From the NCBI GenBank assembly GCA_028274465.1, contig CM051455.1:126639462-126703461 (forward strand): DNA of 64,000 bases. The letters run 5' to 3'. The position numbers and the translations under genes were made by a program. How positions within the stretch are numbered: position 1 is the stretch's first letter; every line of letters starts with the position of its first letter. The stretch is from Plantago ovata (Eukaryota > Streptophyta > Magnoliopsida > Lamiales > Plantaginaceae). The notes under the pieces were generated by a model. The model was not told the origin of the DNA and searched no databases. It was given only the letters and a program-made list of their open reading frames with translations. This document shows, one piece after another, positions 43,964 to 54,960 of the stretch.

Positions 43964-45165
43964 ATGGAGCAGGTTGATACACTAGGTGTTGGACAAGGGG
44001 TTGAGGCAACCCTGACCGGAACTCCAGAACAACAGGTTTATAATCAGGTCCCAGAATACTCAGGTACTGGATATGAAGCTCTGGTTGATGAGTTTCAGGA
44101 GATTGCAGATGGAAGGATCTTGTATGTGGATGATATGTTGATTACTAGCAGGTCAATGGAGGAGATTGAAACACTTAAAGGGAAGCTGCGGGAAGAATTT
44201 GAGATGAAGGATCTTGGGGATGCAAGTAGAATTCTTGGGATGGATATCACTAGGGACATGAAGGAGAAGAATTTGTTTCTATCTCAGCCTAGTTATCTCA
44301 TGAAGGTTCTAGCCAAGTTCAATAGGTCAAATTGCAGTAGTGTGGTTACTCCTATTGCGCCTGGGGTAAAGTTATCTGAGGAACAATGTCCTAAGGATGA
44401 TGCAGAAGCAAGGATTATGTCGATGATACCTTATGTAAATGTAGTTGGAAGTATTCTGTATGCTATGATTTGCTGCAGGCCTGACCTTGCATATGCTATG
44501 AGTGTTATCAGCAGATACATGGGGAATCCTGGGAGAAGGCATTGAAATGTTGTGAAAGATGTTCTCAGATACTTAAGTGGCACAAGGATGATGGGACTGA
44601 GGTTCAAGAAAAGCAATGACTTGCAGAATCCATTGGTTGGATATGTGGATGCAGATTTTGCAGGGAACTTGAATGGAAGAAAGTCTATCACAGGGTATGT
44701 GTTTACTTTGTTTGGCACGACAGTTAGTTGGAAAGCAAGTCAGCAGTCTGTGGTTGCATTATCTACAACAGAGGCGGAGTTCATGGCTATCACTGAAGGA
44801 GTTAAGGAAGCTATCTGGTTGGGTGGATTATTGAATGAGTTGGGTATCCAACAAGATCATGTGAATACTGTGACAATCAAAGTGCTATTATGTTGACTAA
44901 GCATCATGTGTATCATGAAAGGACAAAACACATTGATGTAAGATTTTTCTTCATCAGAGATATCATTGCCAAGGGAGTTGTGAAGATAAAGAAGATTCAT
45001 ACGTCGTTGAATGCTTCAGATGCTATGACTAAGGCGCTTCCAGGACCAAAGTTCAGGTTTTGCCTGGAACTTGTGGGTGTCAAGACTTTGAGGGGTCATC
45101 CTAACCGCAAGGATGGTACGGGGAGGCATCTTAACCTTAGAGGTGCATATGGGGGCGTATCTTAA
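43964..45165 (+). pseudogene. Copia RT (internally deleted) and RNase H
   Basis: After a linker, the sequence jumps at about 44115 from EFQEIADG directly to RILYVDDMLITS. The catalytic YVDD is present, but the usual KARLVAKGY, AFLHG and LYGLKQ blocks are deleted. RNase H motifs follow: VGYVDADFAGNLNGRKSITGY, VALSTTEAEFMAI, HVYHERTKHIDVRFFFIRD and DAMTKALPGPKF. TGA at 44543-44545 replaces a Trp, and a frameshift lies near 44890. Confidence 0.88.
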
Positions 45166-45296
45166 CCTTAGAGGTACATGGGGGCGTATCTTAACCTTAG
45201 AGATACATGGGGACGTGTCTTAACCTTAGAGATGCATGGGGGCGTGTCTTAACCTTAGAGATGCAAAGGGGTGTGTCCTAACTTCAGGGATACAGA
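45121..45296 (+). repeat. Six tandem copies of a 29-bp unit before the copia PPT
   Basis: GGGGGCGTATCTTAACCTTA plus AGAGRTRCAT recurs about six times between the RNase H end and the 3' LTR. The last copy is the most diverged. Confidence 0.92.
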
Positions 45297-45327
45297 GGTC
45301 GTTGGTGTTGAGCTAAAGGTGGAGATT

Positions 45328-45849
45328 TGTGAGGTGTTATCTCAACAACTGTTTCCGAATGCAATCAGGAAAAGATAATTGTCTCCATTAGGAAATCAAT
45401 TCCTATTTGAATTCAATTCCTATTCGAATTTATTTAGGTATAGCTGCAAATTGAAGGCTATATAAAGGGGTGATTACTGCATGCTCATACCAGACCTGGA
45501 GACATAACAACACAGCTTGAAGACCCGGTTCGACTACTTCGAAGGGTGATATTATATAGATTGTAGGTTCTGTGAGAGACATATTTGTTCTTGTTTCTTG
45601 CATATTGTTAGGGACTTGTAATTGGAATTGATATAATATAGTGGAAGCTGGTGATCTCCGTGGACGTAGGTTATTTACAACCGAACCACGTTAAACTCTT
45701 GTGTCTTTCTTGCTTATCGTTCTTGCTCTGTTTTCTGTTTTGGTTGCTTGGGTGTGTGTTTGATTGATGCAGCTGGTTCTTGGTGGTTTAGTTGTGTTGT
45801 GAGCTTTTGTGATTAGGTATAATCGACTATTGTTGAATCGAACTCAACA
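45328..45849 (+). repeat. 3' LTR of the copia element
   Basis: TGTGAGGTGTTATCTC...GAACTCAACA, 522 bp, followed by the TATGG duplication. Confidence 0.92.
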
Positions 45850-45854
45850 TATGG

Positions 45855-46512
45855 AAATAGGTTCATTTATCTAGTTGTGCTATACCATTTGGCACGACAT
45901 GATTCCAAAGTTTAGTATGTTTCTAAATGGATCTCAGTAGTTATAATCAGCTCCTGTGAGCCTATCATTTGTCAATTTTATGTACCTAAAATCAATAAAA
46001 CATAGCAAAGTGCAAAATGGAATGTAACAGTCAGTTCTCATTTTTTATGTTATTATCAGTTTCTTATCAGATTTTACATGAGAGAAACAATACAACTTTG
46101 ATTACGTTTTCAACATGATGTAATGATTGATGTTATATACTTCCTCCATAGCAAGCTTCAATAGTTTCCTTTAAGGTTGGTGCTGTGATGTTAAATCGGG
46201 GGAGTTACCGATCAGTCTATAATGGTTATATAGATTCTTTTAGTTTGTCTCTGCGCACAATCTGTAGTTTGCTTGTTTAATTCGACTATGTTTCTTTCTT
46301 TCGATTAAGCTGGTATAACCGTAGCTGTTTATATCATTATAGATTATTATTACAGGGAAAGTATGGAAATTCTAGCATTGAAGACGAAGTAGAAATAAAA
46401 AAATAAAAAAAATCCATTTATCCATTTAATTGCTTCAACTGTTAAACAAAACTGAAAAATAAAACTCTTGTGCAGAATTAGATCAAATCGTAAAGTATAG
46501 ACACAAGAACTC
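45855..46512. other. Downstream region of the strictosidine-synthase-like gene
   Basis: A/T-rich, no supported gene. Probably includes the 3' UTR of the minus-strand gene, and possibly a short last exon if the GTGTGGAG/GTAGGAG at its end is a splice donor. Confidence 0.4.
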
Positions 46513-47477
46513 CTACCTCCACACAGTGACATAGGAGTGTGCGACAGACCCTAACCAAAGTCTATTGTACATCTCTTTCACATCACTTGTTGATCCTGCA
46601 TTATCCAGAACCCGTAATATTCTTCGGTAACTATCCATCTTAACAGGGCTCCCTCTGTCTCTTGTCCGCTGTGCAATCGCAGCTGGCAACAAAGATGGAT
46701 TCTGTGCAATCCAAAAACTTCCATCACCATTCAAATTGATATTGTCAGGCCGACCAGCAAGTTGATAAAATTGCTCACGGCTGTAATTCGACAACCAAAA
46801 TCTCCAGATCCGTCCTGGTGTAGTTTCTGCCACTAGGAGGAAGCTTCTATCCGCACTTAAAGCCACCCCATTCGCAAAAGCTAGATCGCTAAGTAAGACC
46901 TCTACACTCCCATCTCTTGGATCGTACTTCAACAATCTTCCGGTTTGATCCCCAGTTGAAATTATGAGTCCCCACTGCCATCTTTGATAAACCATACTAG
47001 AATCGGTGAAGTAGACGACACCTGTCTGAGGATCAATATCCAAGGCATTGGTGAACTTCATCTGCACCCCATCGACATGACTCACGACGGACTCTGCAAC
47101 CCCACCCCTTGGACCAACTTTCATTAGCCAAGGTATGCATCCGCAATATAAAGTTCACAAGTATTCGGATTAAATTTCAATCCTAACGGCCTGCCACACA
47201 ATGCTTCGTTCCGGTAGGGTGTATTACAGGATTCCATCCTGTGAGGTACTACAGTGGCAAAGTCTATCCAACTACGGCTTGAAAGATCCCACCTAACGAT
47301 TCGACCGTCGGAAAGACCAACATAAGGACCGTTTCCTTGACAATCAAAGGCGGTTGTTTCTGGTCCAGGTACGGGAAGAGCTATGTGTATAGGTGGTTGT
47401 GCAGAATACAGCGCCGGGAAAGAGAACAAGAAAACAACGAGCAGTCCCAAAACTTGAAATTTCGTAGTAGCCTCCAT
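46513..47477 (-). pseudogene. Strictosidine-synthase-like gene with a 1-bp frameshift
   Basis: From the ATG at 47477 (MEATTKFQVLGLLVVFLFSF) a hydrophobic signal peptide of about 27 residues precedes PIHIALPVPGPETTAFDCQG and GPYVGLSDGRIVRW, then CGRPLGLKF and ELYIADAYLG. There the frame hits TAA (47124-47126). A one-base shift continues the family sequence directly: MKVGPRGGVAESVV, FTNALDIDPQTGVVYFTDSS, GRLLKYDPRDGSVEVLL, FANGVALSADRSFLLVAETT, RPDNINLNGDGSFWIA. The family is a secreted or vacuolar six-bladed beta-propeller. Most plant members are not true strictosidine synthases. The lesion could be real or a base-call error. The C-terminus (LWLGSVAHSYVTVWR) is short. Confidence 0.85.
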
Positions 47478-47625
47478 ATTGATATATCTATTCGGTAAAC
47501 TTGAAAAGAGAGATTGATCGTTAAAACTGAAAGATCGAACGTAAAGGTTGGAATAGTAGTAGTAGTATATTGCAGGGGAGGAGAGATTGAGTGAACTGAT
47601 GCGTAATACACTAATGCTTAGCATG

Positions 47626-47633
47626 TTTATATA
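47626..47633 (-). promoter_or_regulatory. TATA box of the strictosidine-synthase-like gene
   Basis: Minus strand CCCTATATAAACATG, about 150 bases before the ATG at 47477. It implies transcription from about 47600. Confidence 0.65.
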
Positions 47634-47639
47634 GGGAGC

Positions 47640-49347
47640 TGTTCCTTGTGTATATTGAAATAATACTGTACTTATAGAATATGTATAGGGATAGGAATTT
47701 AATTCCTAAAGCAAGTAGTAGTAAACTAGTAATGTACATACCGATTGCTACTTTTACTCCTAATCCTAATCGGTTCGATTTGTGCATTAGATTTGCGTCA
47801 GAAAAAAAAAAAACATTTAGTTTAAGAAGAAGCAATGAATATCCTAATCATTACTCAGATTTTCTAATCCTGATCGCTAAATAAATATCCATATTATCGT
47901 ATTATCATAGAAACTATTTTTTTATATTTGCAACAATTTATGAGCTTGTAATTCTCTTAAATTAAGCTATATAAATTGAAGTTGGATAAGTTGGATCGTA
48001 TACGTAGCTAAAACAACTTCTTTTTAAACTATTTTAGATTTTTTAATCTTAAGTTTCCAAACACTATTCCTACAACTTATCTAACTTTTTTACGTAGTTT
48101 TTTTACAAACGCTAATTAAATTATGTAATAAGCCAACTTTACCAAGTTCTATTTAAATAAATCCACTTATTTTAAGTTGAATCTATTGCAAATATTAATC
48201 ATAATTTGTTCATCACAGACGCCATTGTATATTCCAGGTATGGTTTTATCCCAAAACGCTGATAGAGTCGTTGAGGTGTATACCTGACACTAGAAACTAT
48301 TGTCAGTGCATGCCTGCTTCCTCACGTGACCCTTCCTTATTTTTACAAGTCGATTTCAAAAATTTTACACATCCAATTTACCCCCATTTACCCACACTTT
48401 TTACCTTCAAAATATCTACCAATGCCCCACCTGATATGTTTTTTATTAATTATTAGTATGTATTCTGTAGTAGTTCTATTTCTTTAACACATACCTCTTG
48501 ACCAATTTAAAATTGCACATTCAAAATTCAAATTCCCAATTAAAAATTAGGGCAAACAGGAGGCATGGAAGTATTCGACCAACCACCACCCACCGCCTAC
48601 AAGTAATCTAGAACTCATAGGTAAGTGTCGATCATCAACCGTCAAGCTCCGAGCTAGACTGCTAGTGATGCATCAACATTTGTAATCCTAGCTCCCCTAT
48701 CTTTTGCGCAACAGAGCTGTCTGGATCCCTTGCTTCTAATTTGTTATTTCAATTAAATGATGTCTCCAAGCCTAATTGCCTCTATTCAACTGTACACCCT
48801 GTTGGCGTTGTCGTATGCTACCATTTTGATGTATTCCTTGTTAAACATTGTCTGTTACATCTGAATCATTACTTGGGAAATGCTATATGAATGCTAGAAT
48901 CTTAATGTTTATCTCAGTTAGATAATGGATATAATTGGGGGGATTTTGGGTCTCTGCACATCTGAGTTCTCAAGTAATTTAGCAGCAATTGTCTTACATG
49001 AAGTTTGCCCTATTTATTAATGTTAGAAATCAAGATGGACGAATATTGTTGCTGAGCCAAGGTAATCATTAATTTATGCAGCATCAGGAGCTGTTAGTTT
49101 GAAGCAAAAATGTATTGCTAGATTAGTTGGTTTTGAGGTGGTCTTGTTTAAAGTTTGAACAAGTAGTAGTACACTAGTACCTTTTTTGCTTGCAATTTAC
49201 GGTAGAAATGTAGAATGTTGTTGGGCTCTGTAAGTGATGTGAATCATGTGATGTTTAAGCTGTGCCGCTATGTCATGGTATATTGAATGGTAATTGAGTT
49301 GAAATGTTAATTCATTAATTGAATTAATTGAATGGTGTATTTTGTTG
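47640..49347. other. Intergenic region, nothing recognised
   Basis: A/T-rich. 48180-48760 is somewhat C-rich but without a convincing frame. No terminal repeats seen. Confidence 0.4.
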
Positions 49348-49800
49348 TTAACTTTCCGGGTTAGTAAGACAACGGGAATCGTGACGGATTAGTAAGATCA
49401 ACGGGAATCGCGGCAGGTTAGTAAGACCAACGGTACGCCTGACGCGTTAGTAGTACCAAGGGGAATCGCAGTGGGTTAGTTAGTAAGACCAACGGTACGC
49501 CGCGACGGGTTAGTAAGACCAACGGTTCCGACGGGTTAGTAAGACCAAAGGGCGTGCGGGTCCCATCGGGTTAGTAACAACGGGATTCCCAATGGGAATC
49601 CCGACGGGTTAGTAAGAACGCTAAAATACCAACGGGTTAGTGAGAATAGAAATCCCAATGGGTTAATAATAACGAAAACCCGACGGGTTAGTGAGAACGG
49701 GAATCCCAACGGGTTAGTGAGAACAGAGATCACAACGGGCTAGTAATAACGAAAATTTCAACTGGCGGGCGGGTTAGTAAGAATGAAAATCCCGACGGGC
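49348..49800. repeat. Degenerate minisatellite, ACGGGTTAGTAAGA core
   Basis: About sixteen units of 25-30 bp built on GACGGGTTAGTAAGACCAACGG with variants GGGTTAGTGAGAACGGGAAT and GGGCTAGTAATAACG. The left units favour ACCAACGG, the right units GAACGGGAATCCC, so the array has two domains. Confidence 0.88.
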
Positions 49801-50472
49801 ATCCGTTTTGATGTGCATAAATAACAAACATCAACCAAAAGGGAGCGATAAATCACGTTTCAAAAAACTTTTCAACCAAATGGGATGATAAATATGTGTC
49901 ATCCAGAAAAAATTCACGTGCCGTTTTATTTATTTTATTTATTTAATCAACTAAAACCCAACAAGTAAATTAAATTTTAATAGTACTAGTGAAGCCTTAA
50001 AATCCGTACACTACCATGTGGTTCCAGAACAAACGAAATTTTTTAAAAATTTAAAGGTAAAAAACAGCTCAAAACTGTTTATTTAAATGAAGACAGTAAA
50101 AAATTCCAAAGAGACGGTAATACTTGGAAGCTCACGTGAGTTTTGAGTCAATAAAGCCATACCTATGCTGACAAAAAGAGGCCTACCCACATGGACCTAG
50201 TATTAGACTGGACTGGTTGGTTTTCTACCCCATCCTCAATGCAACAGAGTTGCACAATACTATCCTCCTATGTAAGTTGCCCATTTCTATAATGCCATAT
50301 CCAACTCCACCTAGGTGGTGCGGTTCCATGGAGTAGACGTTCCCAGTTCGACTTCATAAGATACGATGAATCATAATCGTAATCACAACCGACCGGGAAT
50401 CACCAACTCTTGGGTATTTCTTTTTTTGTTTGTTTGTTTTTTTTTTTTTTTTTGTCGTTATTAGTTTTTACT
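49801..50472. other. Intergenic region, nothing recognised
   Basis: A/T-rich with a T-rich run at about 50421-50454. No gene or element boundary identified before the solo LTR. Confidence 0.4.
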
Positions 50473-50477
50473 CTAAT

Positions 50478-50988
50478 TGTGAGATGTTATCTCAACAACT
50501 GTTTCCGAATGCAATCAGGAAAAAGTAATTGTCTCCATTAGGAAATCAATTCCTATTCGAATTCCTTTAGGTATAGCTGCAAATTGAAGGCTATATAAGG
50601 GGTGATTAATGCATGCTCATAACCAGATCTTGAGACATATTCATTACAGCTTGAAGACCCGGTTCGACTACTTCGAAGGGTGATATTATATAGATTATAG
50701 GTTCTAGCTTTGAGAGACAGATTTGTTCTTGTTTCTTGCATACTGTTAGGGACTTGTAATTGGGATTGATATAATATAGTGGCAGCTGGTTGATCTCCGT
50801 GGACGTAGGTTATTTACAACCGAACCACGTTAAACTCTTGTGTTCTTTCTTGCTTGCGTTCTTGCTCTGTTTTCTGTTTTGGTTGCTTGGGTGTGTGTTT
50901 GATTGGTGCAGCTGGTTCTTGGTGGTTTAGTTGTGTTGTGAGCTTTTATGATTAGGTATAATCGACTATTGTTGAATCGAACTCAACA
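50478..50988 (+). mobile_element. Solo LTR of the copia family at 40889-45849
   Basis: 511 bp, TGTGAGATGTTATCTC...GAACTCAACA, closely matching both LTRs of the copia element. It is flanked by TSD CTAAT (50473-50477 and 50989-50993) with no internal sequence: the product of LTR-LTR recombination. Confidence 0.95.
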
Positions 50989-50993
50989 CTAAT

Positions 50994-51314
50994 TAATAAT
51001 TAATAGAACAACATCTCTAATTATATCAGAACCTCTAATATAATTAGAGTCGTTGTGCTCTAACAAATCCGTCTCGCTTTAGCAGTCCATAATTTTTTTT
51101 ATGACAAATGAAATCCTATCCCTGAACTTGATTCCATATAATTTCTCAAATCCAAAAAATATGACAAAGTCCAATCCCCTACATAAATGATGTCGATCAA
51201 TAAATTGTGCGGATTATTACATATTGACTGAGCCAGGTGGTAGTCTGATCAACCATCATCTAGGTACTCCACCCAGTGCGAGTAGAAGAAACTTTCCTCG
51301 GAGTTGATCGTTAA
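50994..51314. other. Spacer between solo LTR and copia 3' LTR
   Basis: A/T-rich, nothing recognised. Confidence 0.4.
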
Positions 51315-51319
51315 GTTAA

Positions 51320-51581
51320 TGTAGAATTGATAAATTCTATATTGAATATTGAATTGAACTTGCAATACAAGAGAGAGTAATGAAATAAGCAGATAATCTC
51401 TCAACTACAACTATCCACGTATATATACTACAACTTCTATAACTAACTAAATGTACATCTATCAATGTTGAGTGTACAACTTCAATCCCTTATCTCTGTT
51501 TCCCTGAATTGTGCGAACTGATTGAGTTGGACGAACTAACTCGAACTAGCTCGTTTTTCTGTATCTGATCTCGTTTGCTCA
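51320..51581 (-). repeat. 3' LTR of the copia element
   Basis: About 262 bp. Minus strand starts TGAGCAAACGAGATC directly after the polypurine tract CTTGCGGGGGGATG (51582-51597). A TATA-like TATATACG lies near 51420. Confidence 0.75.
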
Positions 51582-52975
51582 CATCCCCCCGCAAGTTGGA
51601 GGTGTATATTATGTAACCCCAACTTGGAAATGAAATGATGAAACAGAGGTGGATAGAGTGGTTTAGTAAGAACATCTGCCAATTGATCTTTATTTGAAAT
51701 GTGCAGGAGCTGGATTGTTCCATTCTGTATCTTATCCCTTGTGACATCGCAATCTATTTCGATGTGCTTCGTCCTTTGATGTTGTACCGAGTTATGTGCC
51801 AAGTGATAGGCTGATAAGCTGTCAATATATAGTAACGCCGGTTGCGGATGAGGGACTTGTAAATCTATCAAGATGTATCTGAGCCATTGTAACTCACAAG
51901 TCGTGAGAGCTACGGCTCGGTATTCTGATTCAGCGCTTGAGCAAATGGATACTATCTGTTTCTTTGATCTCCAGGAAATGAGAGAATCACCAAGGAAGAT
52001 GACATAGGTTGTCGTGCTTCTTCTTGTATTCTCACATGCTCCCCAGACACTATCTGAGAATGCCTTCAACTTTAAGTCACTGTTTGCCGGATAGAACACG
52101 CCTTGGCCTGGTGACTTCTTCAAGTATCTAAGGACACGGTGTGCTGCTTCCATATGTTTAGTTGTCGAGCAACTCATGAATTGGCTTAATTTCTGCAAAC
52201 AAAAAGAGAGATCAGGTCTTGTGATTGTAAGGTATATCTTTCTACCTATCAATCTTCTATACTGTTGTGGATAAGACAATAGTGGACTGTCAGCTCTTTC
52301 AAGTTTGCATTTTGCATCCATGGGTGTATCTTCAGGCTTGGATGCCAAGTAGCCTGAGCCTTTCAGTAGGTCTAGTGTATATTTCCTTTGGCAAATGGAA
52401 ATCCCTGTAGTTGATCTTGCTACTTCCAAGCCTAATATATATTTCAACTCTCCCAAGTCCTTTATGGTGAACTTGTTGTGTAAATGTGTTTTGACAGCCT
52501 GTATCTCTTCTAAATTGTTACCTGCAAGTATAATATCATCAACGTATACTAGGAGACAAGTAAAGCTGTTAGTAGAAACTTTATTAAACAAGGATGTATC
52601 TGCTTTAGATTGTGTATAACCAATTTTCACTAGATTTTCTTGCAATTTAAAGAACCATTGTTTGCTTGCTTGTTTAAGGCCATAAAGGCTTTTCACAAGT
52701 TTACAGACTTGGTTGGTACCTCCTTTTGTGTAACCCGGTGGCTTGGTCATGTAGACTTCTTCTGTCAAGTCACCATGCAAGAATGCAGTATTAACATCAA
52801 TCTGGTGCAAATACCAATCTCTGGCAACTGCAATTGCAAGTAAACATCTCACTGTTGTAAGCTTCACCACCAGAGAAAATGTATCAAAGTAGTCCAACCC
52901 ATTTTCTTGGTTATATCCTTTTGCTACAAGTCGTGCCTTGTATCTCTCTACATATCCATCAGGATGAAACTTTAC
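51536..52975 (-). CDS. Copia reverse transcriptase-RNase H, open frame (5'-truncated)
   Basis: No internal stop from the insertion point to 51536. RT motifs in order: VKFHPDGYVERYKARLVAKGYNQ, QIDVNTAFLHGDLTEEVYM, LVKSLYGLKQASKQWF, the catalytic LLVYVDDIILAGNN, FTIKDLGELKYILGLEV. RNase H motifs: ITRPDLSFCLQKLSQFM, SLISWRSKKQIVSICSSAESEYRAVA, RTKHIEIDCDVTRDKI and KDQLADVLTKPL. The usual SDADWAGC is SDSVWGAC, so an RNase H acidic residue is altered. The last codons cross the PPT and end inside the LTR. Residues upstream of KFHPDG are antisense gypsy LTR, not copia. Confidence 0.85.
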   Translation of the reverse strand, partial: VKFHPDGYVERYKARLVAKGYNQENGLDYFDTFSLVVKLTTVRCLLAIAVARDWYLHQIDVNTAFLHGDLTEEVYMTKPPGYTKGGTNQVCKLVKSLYGLKQASKQWFFKLQENLVKIGYTQSKADTSLFNKVSTNSFTCLLVYVDDIILAGNNLEEIQAVKTHLHNKFTIKDLGELKYILGLEVARSTTGISICQRKYTLDLLKGSGYLASKPEDTPMDAKCKLERADSPLLSYPQQYRRLIGRKIYLTITRPDLSFCLQKLSQFMSCSTTKHMEAAHRVLRYLKKSPGQGVFYPANSDLKLKAFSDSVWGACENTRRSTTTYVIFLGDSLISWRSKKQIVSICSSAESEYRAVALTTCELQWLRYILIDLQVPHPQPALLYIDSLSAYHLAHNSVQHQRTKHIEIDCDVTRDKIQNGTIQLLHISNKDQLADVLTKPLYPPLFHHFISKLGLHNIHLQLAGGCEQTRSDTEKRASSS

Positions 52976-53630
52976 TGTTGATAGGTAATTAGTGCTTTCC
53001 TCTGGAGCGTTGTCGTACTTTCCTCTGAAGCGTCGTAAGGCGAAGGTTCTAGAAAGTCCTTCGCATTTCAAGTGTCTTCCGTACTGTACCTAGGACCTGA
53101 GGTATAACTTGACAAGAGGGGGGGGGGGGTTAGTGCCACAAGTCCGGCTTGTCTAAGATCAAGCCGGAGGGACGACTTTACGTGTAGGGAGTTGGTAAGC
53201 TTCCCTAGTAAATGTAGAGTGAGAAAGTAGTGTGATGACTGAGTGATTGATTGATTGAATGTCTACCTTGATTGAAGTGAGCCCGTATTTATACTAGCAA
53301 ATAGAATATTGCTTGAGTACTTAGGATCGTGACAAGTGTCCGGCCATGATTGAATCTTCTATGGGCTTGGGCCCATTCGGAGTGACCCATGGGCTTTGGC
53401 CCAGATCTTCCACTAGGGCTGGCAGGGGTAAAATGGTCATCCTTGGTACCAAAGTGCTCCTAGGGCGGGTGTCACCCTAGTACCGTCCGAGGACGGGGTA
53501 GTAGGGCGACTGCCGAGCTTCTAAGGTCCGAGGACCACCTTTTCTTTAGGACATGTTAATGCTTCCTTGATGTAAGGAGTTATGTCCGGCCACCCGTGGT
53601 AGTAGTGCGGGGGGACACTCGTGGTGCTAG

Positions 53631-54942
53631 TGATGAACGCGGGTTTGTCGGGTCCCGGTTCGATCAAATATATTTGTTATTTAGCCAAAGGCAATCCACA
53701 ACTACAACGAAAACCGTAGTGTAGCAGTAGAATGACCTCGAGTGTCGTTCTCTCAGGACTATAACTAGCTTTATCAAATCTAATTTAGAATATAAAAACA
53801 GCAGACGGGATAGCAAAGGTTTTTCTAACAGATAATGGAGATTGGTGATAGTATGATCATTCAAAGCATAACGGGTCAATCATGCGTAAATTCCTCGGTC
53901 TTGCATAGAGATCTTTGATCAATCTAATGTCCTGTTGCAATTATTAAGCACTACAAAGATAATGATCCTGATAAGTCAATCTCTATTGTCCTATTGTGTT
54001 CCGTAATCATTCAATACTACGAAGATATAGATGCGTATAGGTCGACGAGGGTCCAATTGTGCATAATAATCAATACAACATACGAGAATTTAGGCTGAGC
54101 CTGATCAACGAAATAAAGGAATAACACGGAGTATAATGCGCGATATAGCCATTAGCATGATTATCTTGCCTTCGCTAAGAATTCACATACTACCACCAAC
54201 AATAAGTTTAGCTACTCATAATAGGCATGCAATCAACAGAAATCATATAAGAAAATATGTTGAAAGATATATAAAAATAAGTAGAATAAACTGTAAGATA
54301 CAATGTTACCGAAGGTTGTCAATCTCCGAAGAATTGCGATCCTACAAGCTCCAAACTGCTATGAAAAAGTGTCTCCTAAGCTACGGACCCCCAGAACAGG
54401 CTATGGGAAGTCCCTCCCTAAAACTACAGAGAAAGGTGAGAGAGAAGGTCTGGAAAAGTATGAATTTCGGAGAAAAACTGAGCAACTATATATAGGCCTC
54501 GAATAAGTGTGGGGCGATTCGCCCCACACACCGGGCGGTTCGCCCAGTGTGGGGTGAGTCACCCCACGTCCTGGGCAGTTCGCCCGAGAGTGATTTTCGT
54601 GGAATTCCACGTTTTCGACGCGTTTTTGGATTTCTTCCCCTTTTCGGACTCGGTTTCTGACTTCTAGTGGCCTTCTAACCTTCAGATTCGACCCCTAGAC
54701 TCCAAATCCTATCCGGAAACCTTCAGATACTCCAAATAGGCTTCTGGAACACCAATTCCTTGTCTACTTCAATATAATTGCCCCGAATTCCTCGTTTTTC
54801 AACCAAAACCTGTAAAATAAAATCTAAAGGGAAACGTGACATTATTCTAATAAAATGCACTAAAATATAGCTAAATTAACATAGAGGATAGCTAAAATAG
54901 GTGAAAAAGACTCAAATGAAAGTGTAAAATACACATTCATCA
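53631..54942 (-). repeat. 3' LTR of Athila-like copy 2
   Basis: 1312 bp with TGATGAACGCGGG...ACATTCATCA ends. Four palindromic units at 54507-54592 lie upstream of a minus-strand TATATATAG. Confidence 0.93.
54507..54592. repeat. Palindrome cluster in the copy 2 3' LTR
   Basis: GGGGCGATTCGCCCC, GGGCGGTTCGCCC, GGGGTGAGTCACCCC and GGGCAGTTCGCCC in a row. The third shows paired changes (GTGA/TCAC) that keep the palindrome. The right LTR (62908-62950) keeps only two. Confidence 0.9.
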
Positions 54943-54960
54943 AACTCCCCAAACCGAACC

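Larger units (their letters stand above)
40889..45849 (+). mobile_element. Ty1/copia retrotransposon, defective (Tork-like)
   Basis: 4961 bp bounded by TSD TATGG (40884-40888 and 45850-45854). LTRs are about 522 bp. PBS TTGGCGCCGTCTGTGG starts at 41413; PPT AAAGGTGGAGATT lies before the 3' LTR. Gag, protease, integrase and RNase H parts are readable. The RT lacks its N-terminal two-thirds, and several stops and frameshifts interrupt the frame. The integrase sequence (HSDLWGPS, LRTDNGLEF, ERMNRTLLERARCML) resembles Tork-type copia; lineage tentative. A solo LTR of the same family lies at 50478-50988. Confidence 0.92.
51320..52975 (-). mobile_element. Ty1/copia element, 3' part
   Basis: Contains the RT-RNase H reading frame, PPT and 3' LTR of a minus-strand copia element. 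GTTAA at 51315-51319 is the expected left target duplication. The 5' portion was separated by the gypsy LTR inserted at 52975/52976 and lies beyond the right edge of the window. Confidence 0.88.

Noticed and set aside
49536-49733. Repetitive LTNPLGFPFSLTR-like frame
   Set aside because: By-product of the minisatellite period; no start context or homology.
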